Below, piece by piece: positions 56,601-64,000 of a DNA stretch of 64,000 bases (the first letter of the stretch is position 1; each line of letters starts with the position of its first letter). The notes under the pieces are model-generated. The model worked only from the letters and a program-made list of their open reading frames with translations, did no database searches and was not told the DNA's origin. The DNA is from Thraustochytrium sp. TN22 (lineage: Eukaryota; Sar; Bigyra; Thraustochytrida; Thraustochytriidae): positions 124,001 to 188,000 of the forward strand of contig JABLUY010000027.1 in assembly GCA_013306675.1 (NCBI GenBank), read 5' to 3'. Both the position numbers and the translations under genes were made by a program.

Positions 56601-59600
56601 ATGGATGCGCCAGGCACGCCACTGACGCCCGACAGTGCAGCAGACACACGAAGCAGGGCAGGGCCTGCAGGCGCAAGCTGCGCAGCTTCGCCTCGTTCGG
56701 ACACACCGATGCGCTGTGCGACTTCGTCAGCTTCGGATACCCCGGCAAGCTTGGTCAGTTCGACGAGTTCGTCGACCCAAGGCTCGTCCGGTGGCCTGGG
56801 CGGGCATGATCATGACGAGGTCCTGACAGCCACCGATCATGCTGACAGCATGTCTCCACCGTCGCCGAAGAAGAAGAAATCGGTGGCGACGCTCAAGGCA
56901 GGGAGCCTCACGAAGGCATCGCATCATTGCCACGCGCGGCTCAAGACTCCTGAACAGCACGCCGAGGTGAAGAGGCGCGTGGTCAACCGTTTCATGGTGA
57001 ATCTGCTCTCCGAACACCACGTCGAGGAGCTTCCCAAGCCTCTTCTGAAGAAGACGCACGTCTGCAAGCTTTGCCCTCCGCGTGACAGCAAGTACAAGTG
57101 GACCAAGGACAGTGGAGCAGGTGTTGCACTCCACACGACCAACATGCTCAGCCATTTCAAATCCAAGCACCCCAAGATGTTCAAGAAGCTTCTCGAAGTC
57201 GCGGAGGCGAAGGCAGCGGATGAGCCGAAGGCGGGAGCCAAGCTGGACTGTGCAAGCACGGCGGCGAAGACCACGATCCTCAATGCCTTTGGTGTTGGCG
57301 AGAAGCTGCGCGAGCTCACCCCGATGACGAAGCGCGAACTCGACCTGCATTACGTGCGCTTCCTCACATCGACCGGGTCTGCGCACACACTTGGCCAGGA
57401 TGCCAACTTCAGACGCATGTTCACCTCGATCGGTGTCGACTGGGATCCTCCGAGCGCCAGCAGCTACCAGCGCCTGGTGTCTCTCGACCGCTCATTTCAT
57501 GAGAAGCTCCTTGCATCGAAGTTGCAGGCCGCGTCCGAAAACTGGCACCTTCCGGTGATCGCCTTGCAGTACGATTTGTGGAGCTCGAGCACGGAGCAGG
57601 CGTACATCGGCGTCCAGGCTCGCTGGATCTCACCAACCGGCGAGCTGGAGCTCGCTACCATCGCTTTGAAGCTCGTCACGGGAAAGCATACTTCCACGAA
57701 CATTGCGGCCTCGCTCTGCGCGGTCGTGGACCAGGTGTGCGGCACCGCTCTTCCTGAAAAGGCGGAGCTCGAGCTGGTGCGCAGCGACGAAGCTCAGCAG
57801 CAGGACGCGGTTGATGCGCCCGTCTCGTCTGCCAACGAACTCGCTGATGGCGAGGCTGAACACCACGACCTCAGGTCGAAGCTCGCCAGCATCGTCTCCG
57901 ACGGCGCCGCCAACTGCATGAGAGCCAATCAACTTCTCGGATTTGGCGACTCCGTGCGCTGCGCGGCGCACAGGCTGCACCTCGTTGTAGAGGACGGCTT
58001 TCTGTTTGGCACGGGAAGCAGGCTCGACTCTAGCGCTTTTGAGCCCCTCGGCCTCGGCCAGATGCAGCTCGAAGCCGACCGGTTTCTCAAGCTGATCCTG
58101 GAGGCCTCTTCCAGCGAGCTGGCAAAGAAGATCGTGGAGGCAACCATGGCCGACGGGAACGTGGAGGAGTGCATAAAAGAACTGCAGCCGAGAATGGTCG
58201 TAGGTAGCGCGCTGCACGCCGAGAGGAAGGCGCAAATGCAGGTCCATCTTGCGCTACATGGCTACTATGCAGGCCAGTCGGAGGACGAACCGACCAGTCT
58301 CGCTGGCAACAAACTACGCAACGCGCACGCCAGAAACCTGCTCAAAACGCTTGGCTCAAAGGTGTTCACGAGTGAGGCGCGGGATCTGAAGAACGTCGTG
58401 ACCAAGGTCAAGGCCCGGATGTCCATCCTCCACAAGAGCACACAGCTGCGTGAGTTCTTCCACGAGATCGCAGCAATCCTGGGACTGCCGAGGCGCCAGC
58501 CACCTCAGAACTGTGTCACGCGCTGGACCTCTTTCTACCGGATCCTCGAGTTCGAGGTGCGTTTCAGCGACGCACTGGGCCTCACATTCGACCCCAACTG
58601 GGCCTGCGGCGGCATCAGCAGTCAGAAGAGGCAAAGCATCCGCGCCCTCCACGAGAGCGTCGCGCCTTTCAAAGGTTCGAAGTTCTCCATGGAGACACTG
58701 CGCCTCGACAAGAACAAAGGCGAGGCAACCATCGTCCACGAACTTCATGCTCTCCTCCTTCCTGTCATCAAGACCAACCTGCTCCTGCAGCGAAAGCACA
58801 AGGCCCTCTCTGAGGCCTACTTCAATGTGGAGTTCCTGAAAGCGATGGTCTGGTCCAATCTCGATGTGGTCATAAGCCTGAGCGAGATCCAGAACGACGT
58901 GAACGAGGCGCTGGCCGAGGAGTGTGCGGATCTCCTCAACGAGACACTGGGCGACGACTCTGCAGACATTTCTGACCTGACGAAGTTCTCGGTCAGGCTT
59001 GAGCACGCTCAACCCGCCGTAACTCTTGCGCGACACCGCATCAGCGCAAGCCTCGATGCCCGCTTCAGCCGCGTGCCGGACGACATGACTTTGCTGGCGC
59101 TCTACCTGGACCCGCGCTACCGCACCATGATGAAGCTCGCCGCACTCTGGGCATTCGCTGCTGGCAGGGCTGCGCTCGAGCGCTCATCGGAGGTTTACTT
59201 CGTGACCTTTGATGTCCCGAAGGACGCGCTCTTCGACATCGCGGCGGATGAGGCGATGGAGCTTCGCGAACGGCTGACCTCACGTGCGCAGGCGCTGCTC
59301 AAGTCTAAGCTCACTGAGGCTTTCTACCAGAGAGCGGACGCCGAGGCCGCTCGCAAGCAGGAAGGGTCCCTTCCTGCCCCGTGCGAGGGCTCCGGCTCGC
59401 GGGTCGAGGTTGGCAACTGTTCTGGCCGGCAAGGCAAGGTCAGCCGTTGGAACCGTCGCCACCGTCCGGCATTTCATGATGACTCTGCGCCACATGAAGC
59501 GCCATCCCGCTGGAAGGCCTGCACAAAGGCCGTGGAAGAAGAGCTATACCTCTATCGCGATGTCGTCAAGACAGAATACGACCAAGAGATGACCTCCACG

Positions 59601-59930
59601 AAGCACCCGTCTGAGTCGGACTTCGAGCTCGAAGACCTCCGTGAAAGCATGTCGCCCGAGGACGCTCGCCGCTGGTGGTTCTCGAACAAGTCGGACAAGT
59701 TCACTCTTATGAGGCACGTGTTCGCCCACGTCTTCACAACCGATGCAACCACGGCCAGCACCGAGAGCCTCTTTTCGCGGTCGGCTTTGATCCAGACTGA
59801 CCTGCGCAAGGGCCGCCTCGGTTCGCTCCCAATGTCGGATTTTGCGTTCATGTGTTCCAACATGAGCGAGCTGCGGCCAGTCGAGGAGGTCATTAAGGCC
59901 TCGATGAAGCGCAAGCGCGACGAGCAGTAG
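56601..59930 (+). CDS. hAT transposase with BED zinc finger
   Basis: This 1,109-residue protein cuts and pastes the surrounding element. A Ser/Thr-rich leader is followed by a BED-type finger (C155, C158 in HVCKLCPP; H185 and H190 in NMLSHFKSKH). The RNase H-like core has the first catalytic Asp in LQYDLWSSSTEQAYIGVQAR (D325), the second in IVSDGAANCMRA (D434), and the CxxH element in RCAAHRLHLVV (C454, H457). The C-terminal dimerisation region carries RRWWFSNKSDKFTLMRHVFA and TTASTESLFSRSALIQTDLR, with the conserved W and E. No stop or frameshift interrupts it. The length is greater than most hAT transposases (600-900), because of the leader and a 60-residue insert near 395-430. The start is the ATG at 56601; the frame extends upstream to a GTG only. 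Confidence 0.9.
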   Translation: MDAPGTPLTPDSAADTRSRAGPAGASCAASPRSDTPMRCATSSASDTPASLVSSTSSSTQGSSGGLGGHDHDEVLTATDHADSMSPPSPKKKKSVATLKAGSLTKASHHCHARLKTPEQHAEVKRRVVNRFMVNLLSEHHVEELPKPLLKKTHVCKLCPPRDSKYKWTKDSGAGVALHTTNMLSHFKSKHPKMFKKLLEVAEAKAADEPKAGAKLDCASTAAKTTILNAFGVGEKLRELTPMTKRELDLHYVRFLTSTGSAHTLGQDANFRRMFTSIGVDWDPPSASSYQRLVSLDRSFHEKLLASKLQAASENWHLPVIALQYDLWSSSTEQAYIGVQARWISPTGELELATIALKLVTGKHTSTNIAASLCAVVDQVCGTALPEKAELELVRSDEAQQQDAVDAPVSSANELADGEAEHHDLRSKLASIVSDGAANCMRANQLLGFGDSVRCAAHRLHLVVEDGFLFGTGSRLDSSAFEPLGLGQMQLEADRFLKLILEASSSELAKKIVEATMADGNVEECIKELQPRMVVGSALHAERKAQMQVHLALHGYYAGQSEDEPTSLAGNKLRNAHARNLLKTLGSKVFTSEARDLKNVVTKVKARMSILHKSTQLREFFHEIAAILGLPRRQPPQNCVTRWTSFYRILEFEVRFSDALGLTFDPNWACGGISSQKRQSIRALHESVAPFKGSKFSMETLRLDKNKGEATIVHELHALLLPVIKTNLLLQRKHKALSEAYFNVEFLKAMVWSNLDVVISLSEIQNDVNEALAEECADLLNETLGDDSADISDLTKFSVRLEHAQPAVTLARHRISASLDARFSRVPDDMTLLALYLDPRYRTMMKLAALWAFAAGRAALERSSEVYFVTFDVPKDALFDIAADEAMELRERLTSRAQALLKSKLTEAFYQRADAEAARKQEGSLPAPCEGSGSRVEVGNCSGRQGKVSRWNRRHRPAFHDDSAPHEAPSRWKACTKAVEEELYLYRDVVKTEYDQEMTSTKHPSESDFELEDLRESMSPEDARRWWFSNKSDKFTLMRHVFAHVFTTDATTASTESLFSRSALIQTDLRKGRLGSLPMSDFAFMCSNMSELRPVEEVIKASMKRKRDEQ

Positions 59931-60098
59931 GCGCGAACACTCTTCCGACAGGCTAAGATATTAGGTTTATCCACCCCATTGGCAAGACATCGCGCTTTGC
60001 TCATCTCATCCAAATTCAGAAGGTCGAGCTGGCGCTCTCCCCACTTGACGTTCCAGCCTATACAAATTCCCCCCACGTCCGTCATAGGCTTTACAGAA

Positions 60099-60114
60099 CA
60101 TCTGCCGACCCCTG
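60099..60114. repeat. Right terminal inverted repeat of hAT element
   Basis: CATCTGCCGACCCCTG on the plus strand, the inverted partner of the left end (11 of the outer 12 positions pair). Confidence 0.8.
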
Positions 60115-60599
60115 GGCCAGGGGGAAAGGAGACCGTCTGCGCTTCAGTGGTACCTTCGGCTTCGAAGGTGCTGGCATCTTTCATCGACGACCGAATGTGA
60201 GGAGCAGAGCATCTTCGTCAGAGACCAATTCTTCGTCCCAAGCATGCAGGAGAGCGCAAGGGATGCAGCCCACATATTGCAGCGTTTGCATTTGCTGGTG
60301 TCGAGCCGCTCTGCGGCATGCCACCCGGAAAGACAAGACTGACTCTTCGTCCCAGGTGGCGCGCTGAATGCTTGCGCCTGCTTGCCGTCCCCCGCTAGTT
60401 CTGGTTCCCCTTATTCTCAACGGTCGCCTCGGGCGCCCTCGCCGCAGCAGAGTGACGGCGAAGAAGGCAGAGCAGCGCTGCGCGGAGCCTAGCGGTCGCG
60501 CGCGCGCGCGAAGTCGGCCGGCAGCCGCGCATCGGCAAGGTCGCCAGCGAGGCCCGGCCCGGCCAGAAGCAGAAGGCTTGAGCCGGCCAGTCAGGCACG
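60115..60599. other. Gap between transposon and dynein light-chain gene
   Basis: After the right target duplication, two related blocks containing CTTCGTCCCA occur at 60232 and 60347. The rest becomes GC-rich toward the light-chain gene and is presumably its upstream region. No gene is recognised. Confidence 0.5.
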
Positions 60600-60616
60600 A
60601 TGGTAGGTGCGGCTGC

Positions 60617-61117
60617 ATGGCGCAAGGACGGGGAGAGGCGCCAGAGACTTACACAACGCGACACGACGAGCAGGCGGGCGCGGGGCAGCAGGCGAGCGAG
60701 GTGGATGAGGTCATCAAGCGCGTGATGGCGATCGAGAACGTGACGCGGTACGTGATCTACAACAAGGACGGGATCGTGTTGCGGTTCGAGGGCTGGCCCA
60801 GCGAGGAGGGCGATGGCGGGTACCGCAAGTGCGTGCAGCTGGCCGGCACGGTGGCCAACCTGGTGAACCACTGCGCGCAGGGCTGCCAGGACATGCTGGC
60901 GCCACCAAACGTAAGTTGCTCACTCTCGCGTAGAGGAGTGCAAGTACGTCCGACAACTGACGCATTCCGTGGGTGAACGCATGAAATGGAGCGGGGAAAA
61001 CAGAACGAGGTGGAGTGCCTGCGGCTCAAGACGCGCAACTACGAGATGATCGTGGCGCCGGGCACGAACTTCACGATGGTGGCGATCCAGGAACCGTCGG
61101 CGAACAAGCCGGTCTGA
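60617..61117 (+). CDS. DYNLRB1: Roadblock/LC7 dynein light chain, two exons
   Basis: This is a small light chain of cytoplasmic or axonemal dynein. Exon 1 gives SEVDEVIKRVMAIENVTRYV, IYNKDGIVLRFEGWP and NLVNHCAQGCQDMLAPPN. A 93-base intron (60911-61003, GTAAGT...CAG) follows, and exon 2 (61004-61117) gives NEVECLRLKTRNYEMIVAPG, TNFTMVAIQEPSANKPV. The spliced product aligns along its length with human DYNLRB1 (ending [20 protein letters not shown]...IVIQNPTE). Reading exon 1 from the ATG at 60617 adds a 33-residue leader (MAQGRGEAPETYTTRHDEQAG...) that the family lacks. An alternative is the ATG at 60600, which is directly followed by GTAGGT; splicing from there to the CAG before GCGAGCGAGGTGGATGAG would give a family-length start. 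I cannot decide between the two. Confidence 0.88.
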
Positions 61118-61603
61118 AGAGGAGGGAAAAAGTGGTCAGAAAAGCCTGTATTGCTAAAGAAGAAGAGAGGAAAGGAGAAGATTTCCGGGGCGCCACGCGC
61201 GCCCTCGTGCAATCGATTCCCGAGATGTAACGCGGCCCTTGTCGAGATGCGGCGCGGCCCCGCTCTGCATAAAGCGAGGCAGCATCTCTTGCGCCAAGGC
61301 CGCGGCTGCTCAGGCAGTCCAATCGTCTACGGATGGGAACTGCGCAGTCCTGGTCGGTGGCTCCGCACGTCTCGAAGGCCGCCCCTTGGTTTTCTTGGAC
61401 ATGCAGGCGAGACGCTCTGCACGTGGCAGGTCCTACATGCAGACCTCTCCGCCTGCATGCATGCAAGTCCTGAACGTCGCGGCCGCGGTCCCGCACACGG
61501 ACCTCTCCGCTCTCTCCGCCTGCATGCATTATCCACACACACACCCGCACGAACACTCACACGGAAAGGAGGCGACAGGTCGGGTGCGGCACTCCGACGG
61601 AGA
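61118..61603. other. Convergent gap downstream of light-chain and carrier genes
   Basis: The spacer contains a short direct repeat (CTCTCCGCCTGCATGCAT at about 61446 and 61516) and a CA-rich tract (61532-61562). It probably holds both 3' untranslated regions. No gene is seen. Confidence 0.6.
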
Positions 61604-62707
61604 TCAGCTGATGTTGCCAAAGACGCGCTTGCCAGCCTCGTAGGAGCTGAGCATGATCGCGCAGGCGGGTGCGGTCTTGGCGAGGCGCGGAGTGATTCCG
61701 AGCATGAAGCCGGCTGCACCCTCGGAGGCCCAGATTTTGCGCGCAATGTTGACAGTGGAGGCCTCCTTGCGCAGGACGTCGGCCGAGACCCCGGGCGAGT
61801 AGTCAAAGATCTGTCGGCGCGTCTTGATGACGTCGAAAGGATTGGTGAGCGTGGCAGCGACCATGCCGCCGGTTGCACCAGCCAAGAAGGAAACAGTAAA
61901 CTCCTCGAGCGTGCCGGCCGCAGCGTGGCGAGACGCGAACCAGGCGTCTACGTGCGGGCGGTAGACGACCTTGGCGCGCTCGACAACAGCCCAGTAAATA
62001 CCGGAGAAGGGAACGTCGCGGAAGAGCGTGGGCGACAGGCCCTGCCAGAGCGAGGTGAAGCCTCGGTGCTGGACCTGCTTCCTGACGTAGTGCATGATGG
62101 ACTGGCGCGTGTGGCTCGCCTGCATCCGCGTGCGCACGAGCTCGAGCGGCGAGATGGTGGTGGCGGCGATGATGCGCGCACCGGCGCCCGAAGCTAGAGC
62201 GGCCGCCGTGGTGGAGAAGTTGAGCTCGTTGCGCAGGCGCTCGCGCAGGTACTCGTAGCAGGAAAAGTAGAGAACGGTGGAGGGCACGGCCATGATGAGA
62301 CTGGGCCCGAGGCCGCTGTAGAGCGCCGCGACGCCTTCGTGCTTGGGTATTTTGTACAGAGCGTCGAAGGTGCTGTGCAGATGATACGGGCATTCGCGCA
62401 GCGGGTGGTTGGCCTCCTTGGGCAGCATGACGTCCATGAGCCCGTTGCTAAACTCGTAGTGCGTGCAGCGCGCGCACGTGGCCGCGGAGCGCGCCTCCGA
62501 GTAGCTGTAGTGCTGCGCTTGCGACTGCAGCCTCGTCTTGACCACGTCCAGCGGCGTCACCAGCAGCGAGGTCGTGAGCGCGCCCACGGACGCCGACGCC
62601 GCCTTTTGCGCCAGCGTCAGCTCCACGCGCTGCGGCTGCTGCTGCTGCTGCGAGGGCGCCGGCGCCTGCTGCGCCGCGCCTCGCGGCTCCGCGGTCGCGG
62701 TCATCAT
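61604..62707 (-). CDS. SLC25A39: SLC25A39/40-like mitochondrial carrier (Mtm1 type)
   Basis: This 367-residue carrier has three SLC25 repeats with signatures TPLDVVKTRLQ, SPLELVRTRMQ and NPFDVIKTRRQ. The matrix loop of repeat 1 contains CARCTHYEFSNGLMDVM, and the C-x-x-C with FSNGLMD is characteristic of the SLC25A39/SLC25A40/yeast Mtm1 group. Animal members import glutathione into mitochondria, and the cysteines in that loop have been linked to iron-sulphur or glutathione sensing. VPSTVLYFSCYEYLRERL and DVPFSGIYWAVVER are further group features. The N-terminus is Gln-rich. Two Met codons open the frame at 62707 and 62704. The frame is intact, and it faces the dynein light-chain gene tail to tail. 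Confidence 0.9.
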   Translation of the reverse strand: MMTATAEPRGAAQQAPAPSQQQQQPQRVELTLAQKAASASVGALTTSLLVTPLDVVKTRLQSQAQHYSYSEARSAATCARCTHYEFSNGLMDVMLPKEANHPLRECPYHLHSTFDALYKIPKHEGVAALYSGLGPSLIMAVPSTVLYFSCYEYLRERLRNELNFSTTAAALASGAGARIIAATTISPLELVRTRMQASHTRQSIMHYVRKQVQHRGFTSLWQGLSPTLFRDVPFSGIYWAVVERAKVVYRPHVDAWFASRHAAAGTLEEFTVSFLAGATGGMVAATLTNPFDVIKTRRQIFDYSPGVSADVLRKEASTVNIARKIWASEGAAGFMLGITPRLAKTAPACAIMLSSYEAGKRVFGNIS

Positions 62708-64000
62708 TCTGTTCGCCCGAGACGCGCGTCACCCCGTCGCTCTGCTCGCTCGCTCGCTCGCTCGCTCGCGCGCGTCGAGCCGCGCCGCGCCCTCGCGCTG
62801 CGCCGCCTCGCCGCGTGCTTCGGCTCTGCCGCGCCGCGCGCCCGCGCCGCCACGCGCCGCGCCGCACCGCACGGGCCCGCCCGCCACGAGCGCTGCTGAG
62901 ACCGAGGCGCGGAGGAATGGATGAACGACGCCGACGGGATGAACGATCGGGGCCGACAGCCGGCCGACGCGCCCGCGCGCGGAGCTCGCGAGCTCGGAGC
63001 GCCGCGCGTACCTGCCCTGCGCGCGGCCGCCAGTGCCTCCCTCAGCAGGCCCGGCGCCGCGCGTCGCCGCCGCCGCCGCCGCCGCCGCGCCGCGCCGCCC
63101 GGTTCTGCGCCGCGTCTGACGAGGCAGAAAAGGCGGCGGCCGTGAAGCACTACTAACCACTCGACTCTCACTCTCTCACCTCTCAGCTCTCTGCGTCAGT
63201 GCCCGCAGCCTGCCGTCCGAGGCCGTGGCACTGCAGGCCGTGCCGTGCCGTGCCGTGCCGTGGCCAGTGCCGCGTCGCTGCTCGGCGCCTGCTCGTCCGC
63301 AGGCCGCGAGCCTCGCGAGGAGGAGGAATCTCGCTGTCTTTGCCGCCAGCCGCTGTTGACGCGCAGCCTGCCCAGCCTGAGCGCCTGCGCCTCCGCCGAG
63401 GCGGTGGCCGCCGCCAGCTAGCGCTGCTAACGTACTAGGCCTAGGACTTGGAGTCGCAGGAGATGGAGAGCCCGGCGCAGCGGCCGCGGCAGTGGGCCCC
63501 ATGCTGTGACTGGACTCGGTGACGAAGGCTGCCTTCCCTGTCACCATTACATCAGTGGTGGTGGCCGCCGCATCTCTCCGCCATCACCATCACCAGACAC
63601 ATCACAGACAGCTATCCGACCAGCGGGCCGCGCAGCGGGTCGTGGCGGATGCCTTGCGGCAGGCCACGACGAGTGCCATGGCGCAGGCCCTGCGAGGTGA
63701 CTCGCGGCATGGCGCCGGCCATGACCATGGCCATGGCCACGACCACTGCAGGGTGTGCGCCGCGAGCCCGATCGCGCACGGGCGCGGGAAGTTGCGCGGA
63801 CGGGGGTGCAAACGGAGTGGTGGTGGGTGTGCGCAGCGACCTGTGACCATGATGACTGGTGATGCCAGTGCCAGTGGGGGGCGATGGGGGCGCGGCGGGG
63901 ACTCGGACGTACCGGGACGGAGGAAGAGGCAGGAAGAGGCAGGAAGAGGCGCAGGACACGCTGGAGCCGCGGCCGGGCCATCCCCGGCGAGCGCATGTGC
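62708..64000. other. Right-edge region, no confirmed gene
   Basis: The carrier's upstream region has a CTCG tetranucleotide run (62738-62770) and GCC-rich repeats (63060-63100). GTGCC runs lie at 63240-63262 and CATCAC runs at 63585-63600. From 63510 to the window edge one plus frame is open with His-rich content (GHDHGHGHDHCRVCAAS), with a first ATG at 63678. This could be the start of a gene running off the edge or simple-sequence chance. AGGAAGAGGC repeats lie at 63919-63950. Confidence 0.4.

Larger units (their letters stand above)
56276..60114 (+). mobile_element. hAT-family DNA transposon, apparently complete
   Basis: The element spans 3,839 bases. Its ends are inverted repeats, CAGGGGTTGGCAACCT at the left and CAGGGGTCGGCAGATG (reading inward) at the right, matching at 11 of the first 12 positions. 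It is flanked by GGTCAGGG (56268-56275) and GGCCAGGG (60115-60122), a target-site duplication of the 8-bp size expected for hAT with one difference. Inside is one uninterrupted transposase gene. Base use is visibly less GC-extreme than in the host genes. One substitution in the duplication suggests the insertion is not brand new, but the intact frame suggests it is young. Confidence 0.88.

Overview
The window looks like nuclear DNA from a GC-rich, gene-dense protist. By eye it is about two thirds G+C, and coding third positions are almost always G or C. Most genes are single uninterrupted frames. The only two introns I can place with confidence are 77 and 93 bases long, with GT..AG ends. The gene set is eukaryotic: WD-repeat chromatin protein, FANCJ-type helicase, centromere protein O, 3R-MYB, myosin, Vps10 sorting receptor, roadblock dynein light chain and three mitochondrial carrier or accessory proteins. 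A gamma-carbonic-anhydrase-like protein and a PP2C/cyclic-nucleotide/kinase fusion are typical of plants, algae, alveolates and stramenopiles rather than animals or fungi. No plastid gene is seen. My best guess is a stramenopile, possibly a thraustochytrid-like labyrinthulomycete; this is inference from gene content and intron poverty only.

Layout. 1-3604: partial BRWD/PHIP-like WD protein (minus). 4677-7342: UCP-like mitochondrial carrier (minus), then gamma-CA-like protein (plus). 7966-10810: FAM194/thioredoxin/receiver-like protein (minus), head to head with a small SMIM4 (UQCC5) homologue carrying an intron. 10925-13304: CENP-O (minus) head to head with NIF3 (plus). 13537-15294: DNAJC7-like TPR/J protein (minus), followed upstream by a 359-bp satellite. 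17391-18725: 3R-MYB. 20163-23186: FANCJ/BRIP1-like helicase. 23919-24881: homocysteine S-methyltransferase. 25332-26645: pentameric ligand-gated channel. 29668-34245: myosin with unusual tail. 35477-36862: bHLH protein. 37119-38891: unrecognised protein. 40321-43743: PP2C-CNB-CNB-pseudokinase. 46173-47003: phospholipid methyltransferase. 47587-48798: REXO4 exonuclease. 49543-52446: sortilin/Vps10. 52538-55972: IQ/coiled-coil protein. 56276-60114: a hAT DNA transposon with near-matching 8-bp target duplications and an intact transposase frame. 60617-61117: roadblock/LC7 dynein light chain with an intron. 61604-62707: SLC25A39/40-like carrier.

The genes do not form one pathway. Several serve mitochondria (UCP-like carrier, gamma-CA-like, SMIM4, SLC25A39-like). 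Others serve chromosome maintenance (BRWD, CENP-O, FANCJ), transcription (MYB, bHLH), signalling (channel, PP2C-kinase) and trafficking or motility (myosin, Vps10, dynein light chain, IQ protein). Many genes sit in head-to-head pairs, and the gaps are filled with tetranucleotide (CGAG)n tracts, minisatellites and local tandem duplications. Long open frames antisense to nearly every gene are composition artefacts and are left out. Residue numbers are counted from the start codon chosen here and are approximate for the longer proteins.
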